Shown here piece after piece: positions 7,274 through 16,414 of a DNA stretch of 30,656 nt. How positions within the stretch are numbered: the stretch's first letter is position 1; the number at the start of each line of letters is the position of its first letter. A model generated the notes under the pieces. It had not been told where the DNA came from. It worked only from the letters and a program-made list of their open reading frames with translations, and did no database searches. The stretch comes from an uncultured Bacteroidales bacterium (GTDB lineage Bacteria > Bacteroidota > Bacteroidia > Bacteroidales > Paludibacteraceae), in the NCBI GenBank assembly GCA_937916355.1, contig CALFTM010000085.1, forward strand, positions 1 through 30,656. The letters run 5' to 3'. Position numbers and translations under genes: made by a program.

Positions 7274-9109
7274 ATGATTAACACAAAAAATGCAAAATTG
7301 AACGCATGGGTGAAGATGTGGGCTGATATTTGCCAGCCTGAGAACATCTACCTATGTAATGGTTCTGACGAAGAGTTCACTCGTTTGATGGACGAGTGTG
7401 TGGCTAACGGTTTGGCTCGCAAGTTGGATGAGAAGAAACGTCCTAACAGCTACTACTTCCAATCAGACCCAAGTGACGTGGCTCGTGTGGAAAACCGTAC
7501 ATTCATCTGCTCTAAGAAGCAAGAGGATGCAGGTCCGACAAACAACTGGATGGATCCAAAAGAGATGAAGAAGATCCTCATCAACAAGTATAACGGTTGT
7601 ATGAAAGGACGTACAATGTACGTTATTCCTTTCTCAATGGGTCCTCTTGGTGGTCCTATCTCTCAATTGGGTGTTGAGATTACAGACTCTGCATACGTTG
7701 TTGGTTCAATGAAGATCATGACTCGTATGGGTGACGCAGCTTTGAAGTTGATCGAAGAGAAGGGCGACTTCATCCCATGTATCCACTCTGTTGGTAAACC
7801 ATTGCCAGACGGATTGAAGGATGCTAAGTGGCCTTGCGCTCCAATCGAAGATAAATATATCGTTCAATTCCCAGAAGAACGTGAAATCTGGACTTATGGT
7901 TCTGGTTACGGAGGTAACGCTCTTCTTGGTAAGAAGTGTTTCGCTTTGCGTATCGCTTCTAAGATGGCTCAAGAAGACGGATGGTTGGCAGAACACATGC
8001 TTATCCTTCGCCTTACTAAGAAGGCTACAAACGAAACTAAGTACGTTTGCGCTGCGTTCCCATCTGCATGTGGAAAGACAAACTTGGCTATGTTGATCCC
8101 TACTATCCCAGGATGGGAAGTTAAGACTGTGGGTGACGACATCGCTTGGATGAAGTTCGACGAAGAGGGTAACCTTCGTGCTATCAACCCAGAGGCTGGT
8201 TTCTTCGGTGTGGCTCCTTTCACTTCTGCTAAGACTAACAAGAACGCTCTTGACTCTTGCTGCAAGAACACTATCTTCACTAACGTAGGTTACACTCCTG
8301 ACGGTGACATTTGGTGGGAAGGTATCGGATACGATTGTCCAGAAGGAACTATCGACTGGAAGAACCGTGTTTACAATCCTGAATTGGGCGAACCTTGCGC
8401 TCACCCTAACTCTCGTTTTGCAGCTCCTGCAAGCAACTGTCCTGCTATCGACCCAGATTGGGAGTCTCCAAAGGGTGTTAAGGTTGATGCTATCTTATTC
8501 GGTGGTCGTCGTCCTAACACAGTTCCATTGGTACACGAGGCTGAGGACTGGGCACACGGTGTGTTCATGGGATCTATCGTAGGTTCTGAGGTTACTGCTG
8601 CTGCTATCGGTTTGAAGGCTGGTGTTCGTCGTGATCCATTCGCTATGTTGCCTTTCTGTGGTTACAACATGGGTGACTACTTCCAGCACTGGATCGACAT
8701 GGAGAAATTGCCACAAGCTAAGGGTGGTAAGAACATGCCAAAGATCTTCTTCGTAAACTGGTTCCGTCGTGATAAGGAAAATCCAGCTCTTAAGAGCGAA
8801 GGCGGATTCTTGTGGCCGGGTTACGGTGATAACAGCCGTGTTCTTGCTTACATCTTCGATCGTTGCAATGGTCAAGGTGAAACAATTGACACTCCAATCG
8901 GAAAAGTTCCAGCTGCAGGTCAAATCAACATCGAAGGTTTGAAGAGCTGCTACACTGAGGAGACAATGAAGCAAGTTCTTGCTGTTAACGTTGATGAGTG
9001 GAAAGATGAGGTTGAGCGTATCGAAGAACACTTCGCTAAGTTCGGCAAACACCTTCCTAAGGAACTTGTTGCTCGTCTTGACATTCTTAAGCAACGTCTT
9101 GGAATGTAA
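7274..9109 (+). CDS. pckG: Phosphoenolpyruvate carboxykinase (GTP)
   Basis: A 611-residue enzyme interconverting oxaloacetate and PEP with GTP/GDP, central to gluconeogenesis and to CO2-fixing succinate fermentation. Length and motifs match the GTP family rather than the roughly 535-residue ATP family: FPSACGKTN (262-270), the P-loop with the reactive Cys at 266; VGDDIAWM (286-293), the metal and guanine-nucleotide region; SMGPLGGPISQLGVEITDS; and GGRRPNTVPLV. It is likely cytoplasmic. Codon use is strongly biased (GGT, CGT, AAC, ATC, TTC), quite unlike its neighbours, indicating very high expression. It is monocistronic, with a textbook promoter upstream and a UUCG-loop terminator downstream. 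Confidence 0.95.
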   Translation: MINTKNAKLNAWVKMWADICQPENIYLCNGSDEEFTRLMDECVANGLARKLDEKKRPNSYYFQSDPSDVARVENRTFICSKKQEDAGPTNNWMDPKEMKKILINKYNGCMKGRTMYVIPFSMGPLGGPISQLGVEITDSAYVVGSMKIMTRMGDAALKLIEEKGDFIPCIHSVGKPLPDGLKDAKWPCAPIEDKYIVQFPEEREIWTYGSGYGGNALLGKKCFALRIASKMAQEDGWLAEHMLILRLTKKATNETKYVCAAFPSACGKTNLAMLIPTIPGWEVKTVGDDIAWMKFDEEGNLRAINPEAGFFGVAPFTSAKTNKNALDSCCKNTIFTNVGYTPDGDIWWEGIGYDCPEGTIDWKNRVYNPELGEPCAHPNSRFAAPASNCPAIDPDWESPKGVKVDAILFGGRRPNTVPLVHEAEDWAHGVFMGSIVGSEVTAAAIGLKAGVRRDPFAMLPFCGYNMGDYFQHWIDMEKLPQAKGGKNMPKIFFVNWFRRDKENPALKSEGGFLWPGYGDNSRVLAYIFDRCNGQGETIDTPIGKVPAAGQINIEGLKSCYTEETMKQVLAVNVDEWKDEVERIEEHFAKFGKHLPKELVARLDILKQRLGM

Positions 9110-9130
9110 TTCTTTAGGAATTCATAATAT

Positions 9131-9162
9131 TAAAAACCGCATCTTCGGGTGCGGTTTTTTTT
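9131..9162 (+). terminator. pckG intrinsic terminator
   Basis: AAACCGCATC and GGTGCGGTTT pair around a UUCG tetraloop, followed by eight T. An A-run precedes the stem, so it may also work leftward. It begins 22 nt after the pckG stop codon. Confidence 0.92.
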
Positions 9163-9241
9163 GTTGGGTTGTATTCCATAAAAATAGGCGGTTAGAAATC
9201 AATGTTTTTATTCCGCTGTTCGTCTCTATTTCCCGTGGGAG

Positions 9242-9291
9242 AAAGAAAAAATATGCCCCCGAAAAGATTGATTTGAACAATTTTCGGGGGC
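9242..9291 (-). terminator. suf operon terminator
   Basis: GCCCCCGAAAA (9255-9265) and TTTTCGGGGGC (9281-9291) form a perfect 11-bp stem. On the minus strand it is followed by an ATATTTTTTC tract. It lies 20 nt beyond the sufD stop codon and, with the pckG terminator, separates the two convergent units. Confidence 0.9.
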
Positions 9292-9311
9292 TATCTTTTT
9301 GCTGTTTGAGG

Positions 9312-10670
9312 TTATCCGCAGACACTGCAACCGGCGCAGCGTGAGAGCTCTCCTCTGAACCTTTTTTCTACCAATTGTCTGATTTTGTCTTTCAACGCTT
9401 CGATGCGGATGTTTTCCAGCACATCGTCCACAAAGGCGTTCATCAGCAACATTTTCGCCTCTTTCTCAGGTATTCCTCTCGAACGTAGGTAGAACAACGC
9501 GTTATCGTCCATGAGTCCTGTTGAAGCACCATGGCTACACTTCACATCATCTGCATATATTTCCAATTGGGGTTGGGTGAACATTCTGGCAGTCGGTTTC
9601 ATGCAGACGTTCTTGTTGGTCTGGTAGGCTTCCGTCTTTTGAGCACCCTCTTTTACGAAGATTCTTCCGGAGAAGACCCCACAAGCCTCACCATCCAATA
9701 CGTATTTGTAAAGTTCTTTGCTTTTACAATTGGGACTATTGTGATTGATGGCAGTAAAGTTGTCGATGTGTTCTTTACAATCCGCCACAGCCATTCCGCA
9801 AAGTATGGTTTCACAATGTTCTCCATCAAGGTCTATCTTTACGTTGTTGCGTGTTTTGCCGTTGTGAAGAGTTATCTCATTGACCAACACGTTGGAATTG
9901 TTTTCTTGTCGGATGTAGAGAGAACCAAGGTTTACATTTTTAAGGTTTGTGTTCTCCAGCTTGTAGTGGTCGTATGTGGCATGTTTGCCCACATGCACTT
10001 CTGTAAGGCGGTTGGAGAGTGCCAGAACCTCTCCCATCGAGTGGGTGCATACCAATACTTGGGCGGTCGCATTATCGTCAATGATGATGAGGTTTCGTGC
10101 GTTGGACATGATAGGGTACTTCCCACGATTCACAAAAATCAGCTGGATAGGGTGGGCGAGTTTCACCCCTTTCGGCACATATAAGAAGAATCCGTCTTGA
10201 GCAAAAAGGGTGTTGAACGCTGCAAACGGTTCTTGCTTGGGAGCGATCTTATTGTAATATTTCCCTACTATTTCAGCATCCGACAGAGCATAGTCGTGCA
10301 GACTGCCTATTTTCACGCCTGTGGAACGAAGCTCCTCGAGAGCTTGAACACTCTCTTTCGGGCAGAAGAAAGTATCGTTTACGACAAAAAAGAGATATGA
10401 TTTGATTCCTCTGACTTCACACTTGATTAGTTCCGCCTCCTCTTCTACCGGATTGATACGGTTGATGTTTAAACCATAGTCGACGGCAAGTTCTTCTCTT
10501 AGGTTGGTATGCCGATACTCTTCGATGCTAGAGTCGGGGAATCCCTTTTGGGTGAAATTCTCCCATGCCTCCTCTCTTTGAAGATTCAGTACCTCCGCAC
10601 TTTTGTCACAGAGCTTTTTTTTATAATCCCTGTACAAATCCAAATATGATTTCTCAACGTTTGTAGTCAT
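9312..10670 (-). CDS. sufD: Fe-S cluster assembly scaffold protein SufD
   Basis: A 452-residue member of the SufB/SufD β-helix family. It partners SufB in the SufBC2D complex that builds iron-sulfur clusters in the cytoplasm. Typical features are the N-terminal WENFTQKGFPDSSIEEYRHT region, FLYVPKGV, and DVKCSHGASTG with the conserved His near the C-terminal part, followed by FYLRSRGIPEKEAKMLL. It is last in sufB-sufC-sufD, 18 nt after sufC. The protein ends in a short Cys-rich tail, RCAGCSVCG (CxxCxxC at 445, 448 and 451), which the SufD fold does not need. No sufS or sufE follows before the terminator, so the desulfurase must be elsewhere. Confidence 0.93.
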   Translation of the reverse strand: MTTNVEKSYLDLYRDYKKKLCDKSAEVLNLQREEAWENFTQKGFPDSSIEEYRHTNLREELAVDYGLNINRINPVEEEAELIKCEVRGIKSYLFFVVNDTFFCPKESVQALEELRSTGVKIGSLHDYALSDAEIVGKYYNKIAPKQEPFAAFNTLFAQDGFFLYVPKGVKLAHPIQLIFVNRGKYPIMSNARNLIIIDDNATAQVLVCTHSMGEVLALSNRLTEVHVGKHATYDHYKLENTNLKNVNLGSLYIRQENNSNVLVNEITLHNGKTRNNVKIDLDGEHCETILCGMAVADCKEHIDNFTAINHNSPNCKSKELYKYVLDGEACGVFSGRIFVKEGAQKTEAYQTNKNVCMKPTARMFTQPQLEIYADDVKCSHGASTGLMDDNALFYLRSRGIPEKEAKMLLMNAFVDDVLENIRIEALKDKIRQLVEKRFRGELSRCAGCSVCG

Positions 10671-10688
10671 AGAATAAATTTTAAGGGA

Positions 10689-11444
10689 TTACAGTTCGCC
10701 TAACTCTTTTTTGATCCAGTCGTATCCTTTTTCCTCCAGTTCGAGCGCCAATTCTTTGCCAGCAGACTTTACGATTTTCCCTTTATAGAGGACATGAACG
10801 AAATCTGGAACAATATAATCCAAAAGCCTCTGGTAGTGGGTGATGACGATGCTGGAGTTTTCTGGCGATTTTAGTTTGTTTACGCCGTTGGCTACGATTC
10901 TGAGAGCGTCGATGTCCAAGCCGCTATCCGTTTCGTCCAAAATGGAGAGTTTGGGGTTGAGCATTGCCATTTGGAAAATTTCGTTTCTCTTTTTTTCTCC
11001 TCCGGAAAAACCCTCATTCACAGAACGGTTGGCCAGTTTGCTGTCCAATTCGACTAACTCCTTCTTTTCGCGCATCATCTTTAAGAACTCAGCTGCAGTG
11101 AGCGGTTCGTCTCCTCTGTAGCGTCGATGTTCGTTTACGGCGGTACGCATGAAATTGACCATGCTCACACCCGGAATTTCGACAGGGTATTGGAAACTCA
11201 TGAAGAGACCTTCGTAAGAGCGTGCTTCAGGAGACATTTCTAATAGATTTTTTCCATTGAAATAGACTTCCCCTCCTGTTACCTCGTATGCTGGATGTCC
11301 GGAAAGTACCGATGAAAGCGTACTTTTTCCAGAACCATTGGGTCCCATAATCGCATGGACTTCCCCTGCGTTGATGGTAAGGTTTATTCCCTTTAAAATC
11401 TCTTTTCCGTTGATGGAAGCGTGTAAATCCTTTATTTCTAACAT
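10689..11444 (-). CDS. sufC: Fe-S assembly ATPase SufC
   Basis: A 251-residue ABC-type ATPase that drives conformational change of SufB-SufD. It has Walker A GPNGSGKS (34-41), the Q-loop SFQYP, the signature FSGGEKKR (146-153), Walker B LSILDET (166-172) and the switch His (H203). The signature and the SGLDIDAL D-loop are characteristic of SufC. It lies 39 nt after sufB and 18 nt before sufD, on one transcript. No membrane segments; cytoplasmic. Confidence 0.96.
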   Translation of the reverse strand: MLEIKDLHASINGKEILKGINLTINAGEVHAIMGPNGSGKSTLSSVLSGHPAYEVTGGEVYFNGKNLLEMSPEARSYEGLFMSFQYPVEIPGVSMVNFMRTAVNEHRRYRGDEPLTAAEFLKMMREKKELVELDSKLANRSVNEGFSGGEKKRNEIFQMAMLNPKLSILDETDSGLDIDALRIVANGVNKLKSPENSSIVITHYQRLLDYIVPDFVHVLYKGKIVKSAGKELALELEEKGYDWIKKELGEL

Positions 11445-11483
11445 ATCATTATTTGCGTTAAAATCAAACTAAAAAATCATGTA

Positions 11484-12926
11484 TTATCCTACCGAACCTT
11501 CCAACGAGACTTGCAGTAGTTTCTGCGCTTCCACTGCAAACTCCATCGGCAATTTGTTGATAACCTCCTTGGCGTAGCCATTCACAATCAGTCCGATGGC
11601 ATCTTCGTTTTTTATGCCTCGTTGATTGCAATAGAATATTTGGTCTTCGCTGATTTTGGAGGTTGTCGCCTCGTGTTCTACAATAGCGGTGTCGTTTTTG
11701 ATGTCCATATAAGGGAACGTATGCGCACCACATTTATCTCCCAACAGCAAAGAGTCGCATTGAGAGAAGTTGCGAGCATTGTCGGCGTTTTGTGAAACCC
11801 TCACTAAACCTCTGTAACTGTTTTGGCTAAAGCCGGCAGAGATACCTTTAGAGACGATGTGGCTTTTGGTGTTCTTCCCTAAATGGATCATTTTTGTGCC
11901 GGTGTCGGCTTGTTGGTAGTTGTTAGTCACGGCAACTGAATAAAATTCTCCTACCGAATGGTCTCCCAAAAGGATACAGCTCGGATATTTCCATGTGATG
12001 GCAGAACCAGTTTCCACCTGTGTCCATGAGACTTTAGAAGCCACCCCTTTGCAAAGAGCTCTTTTGGTCACGAAGTTGTAGATACCACCTTTGCCGTTCT
12101 TATCTCCCGGATACCAGTTTTGTACGGTAGAGTACTTTACCTCCGCGCGGTCGTGCGTGTAGATCTCCACGATGGCGGCGTGAAGTTGGTTCTCGTCCCT
12201 CATAGGGGCGGTACACCCCTCTAAGTAAGAAACATAGCTGTCGTCATCAGCAACGATGAGCGTCCTTTCAAACTGTCCGGTATTGGCGGCGTTGATTCGG
12301 AAGTAGGTGGAGAGTTCCATCGGACATCTTACACCTTTAGGTATGTAAACGAACGAACCATCACTGAACACGGCAGAGTTTAATGCGGCGTAAAAATTAT
12401 CAGTGTAAGGCACTACACTACCGAGGTATTTTTTCACCAAATCAGGGTAATTTTTCACTGCTTCGCTGATAGAGCAGAAAATGATGCCCAACTCCGCAAG
12501 GTTCTCCTTATAGGTAGTCTTGACAGAGACACTATCCATCACTGCATCTACAGCCATTCCTGAGAGCCTTTTCTGCTCCTCCAAAGGAATACCCAGTTTG
12601 TCGAAAGTTTTTAGTAGCTCAGGGTCTACCTCTTCCAAACTGTTAGGCGCGCTCTTTTTTGGTGCTGCATAATAGTAGACATCTTGAAAATCTATAGGCG
12701 GAATGTTCAGGTGCGCCCAATTAGGTTCTTTGAGCGTAAGCCAATGTTTGTAGGCCTTTAATCGGTATTCGAGCAGCCATTCCGGCTCCTCTTTCTTACT
12801 CGAAATCAGTCTTACAACCTCTTCAGACAACCCCTTTTGGATTAGTTCTGTTTCGATATCCGTGACAAACCCGTACTTATATTCGCCTTGGGTTACTTTA
12901 TCAACTATATTCTCATCCATTGCCAT
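11484..12926 (-). CDS. sufB: Fe-S cluster assembly scaffold protein SufB
   Basis: A 480-residue scaffold of the SUF pathway on which the Fe-S cluster is built from SufS-derived sulfur. Family hallmarks include EPEWLLEYRLKAY, FVYIPKGVRCP, LEGCTAP, WYPGD, ITWKYPSC with the conserved Cys thought to accept sulfur, and GKNTKSHIVSKGI. It is the first gene of sufBCD. Two ATGs lie close together (M1 and M3); the first is chosen as the longer frame. The -7 box sits only about 15 nt upstream of the ATG, implying a very short leader, so M3 is a realistic alternative start. No ribosome-binding sequence is seen. Confidence 0.95.
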   Translation of the reverse strand: MAMDENIVDKVTQGEYKYGFVTDIETELIQKGLSEEVVRLISSKKEEPEWLLEYRLKAYKHWLTLKEPNWAHLNIPPIDFQDVYYYAAPKKSAPNSLEEVDPELLKTFDKLGIPLEEQKRLSGMAVDAVMDSVSVKTTYKENLAELGIIFCSISEAVKNYPDLVKKYLGSVVPYTDNFYAALNSAVFSDGSFVYIPKGVRCPMELSTYFRINAANTGQFERTLIVADDDSYVSYLEGCTAPMRDENQLHAAIVEIYTHDRAEVKYSTVQNWYPGDKNGKGGIYNFVTKRALCKGVASKVSWTQVETGSAITWKYPSCILLGDHSVGEFYSVAVTNNYQQADTGTKMIHLGKNTKSHIVSKGISAGFSQNSYRGLVRVSQNADNARNFSQCDSLLLGDKCGAHTFPYMDIKNDTAIVEHEATTSKISEDQIFYCNQRGIKNEDAIGLIVNGYAKEVINKLPMEFAVEAQKLLQVSLEGSVG

Positions 12927-12940
12927 TCAATTTGATACCG

Positions 12941-12948
12941 CAAAAATA
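12941..12948 (-). promoter_or_regulatory. sufBCD -7 box
   Basis: CAAAAATA on the plus strand reads TATTTTTG on the minus strand. The predicted start is near 12934, leaving only about 8 nt before the sufB ATG. The -33 position has no TTTG, so either the promoter depends on an activator or the true start lies elsewhere. Confidence 0.5.
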
Positions 12949-13012
12949 CGATTTTTTTCTCTTACTTCGTGTGTAAAGTGTGTATGTCTTTTCAAACTCA
13001 TGTGGAATCATT

Positions 13013-16000
13013 TTACGATTGTATGGAAATTGTGCTGGGTGCGCCAGCTCCTTTACTTGAAATGATGATTTTCGCATCGATGTTTTGTTTTAGTTGTTCG
13101 ACATGAGATATGATGCCAACCTTTTTGCCATTTAGCTGGCTTAGAAGGGAAAGCATGTTGATTACCGGTTCTAACGCATCTTCGCTTAATGAACCGAACC
13201 CCTCGTCAATGAAGACAATGTCTGATGTCAGGGTAGTGCCGGCAAGACTTGAGAGTCCTAACGCCAGAGAGAGTGAAATCATGAAGCTCTCGCCACCGGA
13301 AAGCGTGACGGCAGGTCTTTTTTCTCCTCCTCTATGCTTGTCGGCTACGAGTATGGCATAACTACCCAGCTGGCAGGTGAGGAGGTAGCGGTTGCTCAAT
13401 ATTTTGAGATAACTGTTTGCACGAGAAAGCAGTTCCTGTAGAATGTAGCTTTGGGCGATGCTCTTAAACCTGCCACCGTCTTTTGTGCCAAAAATATCAT
13501 TGAGGGTCGACCAATTAGACGATTTCTGATAGGCGATGTCGGTCTTCTTTTTTAAATCCGCCATCTCTTTTTTGCGAAATTCATTGTCTTGAAGTTCCTT
13601 GTTGAGTGAACCAACCTGTTGTTGAAGTAGGGTTATCTCCTCCTCTAATTTTAAGATTGTTTCAGACAGCTGTCCGTCATTCATCTTTTCGTCCCACTCC
13701 TCTGACTTTTTGGGAAGATGCTCTTCAATTTGTTTTTCAATTCCTTTAAGTTGCCCTTGCAATTGTTGCTTTTTAGATTCCAGTCCTTCTAAGAATTTTT
13801 TGAAGCCTCCCATTTCTGCGGTTGAGTAGCCTGATAATTGTTGCAGATAATTTTCAGTGAAATCGGTCTGTTTTTGGATGAAGTTATGGATTTGTCCCTC
13901 TTTGTCAGAAATGTTTTCAGATAGTGTGCGGATTTGCGATTCGAGTTTGATTTTTGTCTCGAGGTGCTTTTGGATTCTATCTTCTAAATCATTTACTTCA
14001 AGAGCCGGAGAGTCGTTGTAAACCTTTGCGTTTTCGACTAATTTTGAGATGGCATTTTCCATGCGACTGATGAAATGACTTCTTCTTTCGATGTCGACTG
14101 ATAGGCTTTGCACCTCCTTTTGGTTGGTTTGATAGCGTTCAGTCTCCTCTTTCAGTCTGATTTCGGTTTTATATAGGTCGATGTGCCAATCATCCCATAA
14201 AATCTCCTTTGTTAGAGTCTCTTTTAGGTTTGAAGTCTCCTTTTGTGTTGATTCCAAAAGGGAGAGGTTGGAGGTTCGTCTTCGTTCGTCAACTGCCAAC
14301 ACTTCTTTGGTTTTGATGAAAGAACTCTGCTCTTTTTGAAAATCATTCAAAAGAGATTTGAATCTCATTTCTAAATCATCTCTTTCTTTTTGCAGACCTG
14401 AAAATTCTTTTATTTTCAAGTCGTTTTCAGATTGAGAAGAGAGTAGTGAATTGTGTAGAGTCTGCAAATTTTCAGCCACGTTTTCATCGAAAATCAGGTT
14501 GAGGCTTGAGAGCTTTTCACGCAACACAATCTCAATTTCATTTAATTGGGCAGGGAATTGAGCCAAATCCTGTTCCAACTGTCCGATGATTTTCTTTTTC
14601 TCGTTGATAGAGGCGTTTAGTGCATGTAGTTTTTGTTGGTCTGTTTTAAATTTATGTTCAGTTTGTTCAAACTCCTCCTTTAGAGGTTTTAGAATTGATT
14701 CAAACTCCTCGTCTGACAATATTTGTTGGACGATCTGTCCGCAAACCGGACATTTGTCTCCTTGCGATAACTTGTGGCGGAGTTGTTTGGCAACATCTCC
14801 GATACTATCGATCAATGTGTCATAGAGTCTTTTCTTCTCATTCATTTCCCCCTCAAGTCGATTCAGTTCGAGCGAGAGATTTTGAACTGAGATAAGTTCC
14901 TCTTTCTCTTCTTGCCTCTTTTTGAGTAGATTTTGTCGTTGGATTTCAGTCTCCCGTTGGATTTTCAGATGGTTTTGAAGAAGAAACGAGGAGTCTTTTA
15001 AAATCGTCAACTGTTCATGTATCTCTCTTTGTCTATTGAGCAGTTTGTCTCCATCCAGCTCTTTCAGCTGAGCATCCGTTAGTTTGATTTGTTGGTCTGT
15101 TTCTGCGATTTTTGATTCTGTAGTTTTTAAGGCGACCTCTTTCTCATTTATCTTTTTTTGTTGCTCTTCTATGATTCTGTTTTGTGAGTTTATCTCTTGT
15201 GATAAAGAGGCTATTTTGCTTTGATTTTCTTTGAAATTATTGAGTAGGTTGACGAGAAAGAACTTTTTCTCATACATCCCTTCATAACATTTGTGATTAT
15301 CGAGAAAAATTTTTTTCTCTGAGAGCAGTTCTTCTTTTTTTAAAACTAATTTTTGTTCATGTCTTATTCCGCTGATGAATGATGGTACGTTTAGACTCAA
15401 ATTTTTGAGTTCTTCTTGAACATTGCATAAAGTTTGTTTTAGTAGGTTTCTGTCGGCATAGGCGATTCTGGCGTTGGAGGAGATCTCCCAATCCGAAATT
15501 CTTTTTTGGATCTTCTTCACCTCATCATTCTTTAGTTCAGAAATTGTATTTTGCAAGTTCTGTTCAATCTCTTGTCTCTCTTGTTGAAGTTTTAGCAAGA
15601 GGTCGAGCCATTGTTTTTGCCTTTGCAGATTTTTTTGTTCACAGATGAGATTTTGGCTTTTTTTTGAGAGAGTGTCAATCTCCATTAAATGCTTTTCCTT
15701 ATCTTCTTCTGAGAAGATGCGGATATTCCCGATTTGCGATTTCAGGTTTTCGTATTCATTTTTCGCTTCAATGTTTTTTTCTGCGATTCTGGCTCCTATT
15801 TTTGCGTAGATCTCTGTGGAAGTTAGTTTTTCCAGTATGTTGGCCTTCTCTTTGTCATCAGCTTTGAGGAATTTGGTAAATTCCCCTTGTGCCAGTAATG
15901 ATGTCCTGCAGAATTGCTCGAAGTTGAGTCCGATGATTGATTCTATTTTGCTCAGCACCTCTTTTTTTTTGTCCCAAACAAAAGTTTTGTCGGGTAGTTG

Positions 16001-16414
16001 CTCCAGTAGCAGAGTCTCATCTCCTAAATGGTACAATCCTGTTTTTCGAGATTTGGTTTTTTTTACGCTCCAGTGGGCAGCATACTCTTTGCCGTCGTTT
16101 CCTTCGAAATAAAGAATAGAAAAAGCCTGTGACGCTCCTCTTCTTACCAAAAGTTTGGGTTCGTTGAGTTTCGTTGCACCTCCGTTGACTGCATTGTCTT
16201 CGTAAATTGAGTTGTTGCCGGAAGGGGCAGATTTTAGGCGTGGCGCACTATTATAAAGTGCGAGGCATATTGCGTCCAAAATTGTACTTTTCCCCACACC
16301 GGTTTTCCCGGCGATGAGGAAGAGGTTGGATTGAGAAAGGAGACCGTTTTCAAAGTCGATTTCTGCATCTTGGATGGATGCGATGTTGTGTATGATTAGT
16401 TTTTTGTATTTCAT
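13013..16414 (-). CDS. sbcC: Exonuclease SbcC, Rad50-like ATPase subunit
   Basis: A 1133-residue SMC-like ATPase that works with SbcD to cut DNA hairpins and blocked ends. It has Walker A GKTGVGKST (36-44), the Q-loop LLAQGEFTKF (173-182), and long coiled coils (about 200-540 and 570-960) broken by the zinc hook CPVCG (555-559). The C-terminal half has the signature LSGGES (1038-1043), Walker B IVFIDEG (1066-1072) and the switch His (1104). Its ATG overlaps the sbcD stop codon by 4 nt, so the two subunits are co-translated. Housekeeping recombination/repair gene; it also affects long palindromes and some phage DNA. Full length, no odd features. Confidence 0.95.
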   Translation of the reverse strand: MKYKKLIIHNIASIQDAEIDFENGLLSQSNLFLIAGKTGVGKSTILDAICLALYNSAPRLKSAPSGNNSIYEDNAVNGGATKLNEPKLLVRRGASQAFSILYFEGNDGKEYAAHWSVKKTKSRKTGLYHLGDETLLLEQLPDKTFVWDKKKEVLSKIESIIGLNFEQFCRTSLLAQGEFTKFLKADDKEKANILEKLTSTEIYAKIGARIAEKNIEAKNEYENLKSQIGNIRIFSEEDKEKHLMEIDTLSKKSQNLICEQKNLQRQKQWLDLLLKLQQERQEIEQNLQNTISELKNDEVKKIQKRISDWEISSNARIAYADRNLLKQTLCNVQEELKNLSLNVPSFISGIRHEQKLVLKKEELLSEKKIFLDNHKCYEGMYEKKFFLVNLLNNFKENQSKIASLSQEINSQNRIIEEQQKKINEKEVALKTTESKIAETDQQIKLTDAQLKELDGDKLLNRQREIHEQLTILKDSSFLLQNHLKIQRETEIQRQNLLKKRQEEKEELISVQNLSLELNRLEGEMNEKKRLYDTLIDSIGDVAKQLRHKLSQGDKCPVCGQIVQQILSDEEFESILKPLKEEFEQTEHKFKTDQQKLHALNASINEKKKIIGQLEQDLAQFPAQLNEIEIVLREKLSSLNLIFDENVAENLQTLHNSLLSSQSENDLKIKEFSGLQKERDDLEMRFKSLLNDFQKEQSSFIKTKEVLAVDERRRTSNLSLLESTQKETSNLKETLTKEILWDDWHIDLYKTEIRLKEETERYQTNQKEVQSLSVDIERRSHFISRMENAISKLVENAKVYNDSPALEVNDLEDRIQKHLETKIKLESQIRTLSENISDKEGQIHNFIQKQTDFTENYLQQLSGYSTAEMGGFKKFLEGLESKKQQLQGQLKGIEKQIEEHLPKKSEEWDEKMNDGQLSETILKLEEEITLLQQQVGSLNKELQDNEFRKKEMADLKKKTDIAYQKSSNWSTLNDIFGTKDGGRFKSIAQSYILQELLSRANSYLKILSNRYLLTCQLGSYAILVADKHRGGEKRPAVTLSGGESFMISLSLALGLSSLAGTTLTSDIVFIDEGFGSLSEDALEPVINMLSLLSQLNGKKVGIISHVEQLKQNIDAKIIISSKGAGAPSTISIQS

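Noticed and set aside
7089..7277. 62-codon plus-strand frame before pckG
   Set aside because: It spans the pckG promoter and leader, with low-complexity Lys/Phe composition.
7706..8404. 232-codon minus-strand frame over pckG
   Set aside because: Product of the strong codon bias of pckG on the other strand; Ser/Val/Thr-rich composition with no family resemblance.
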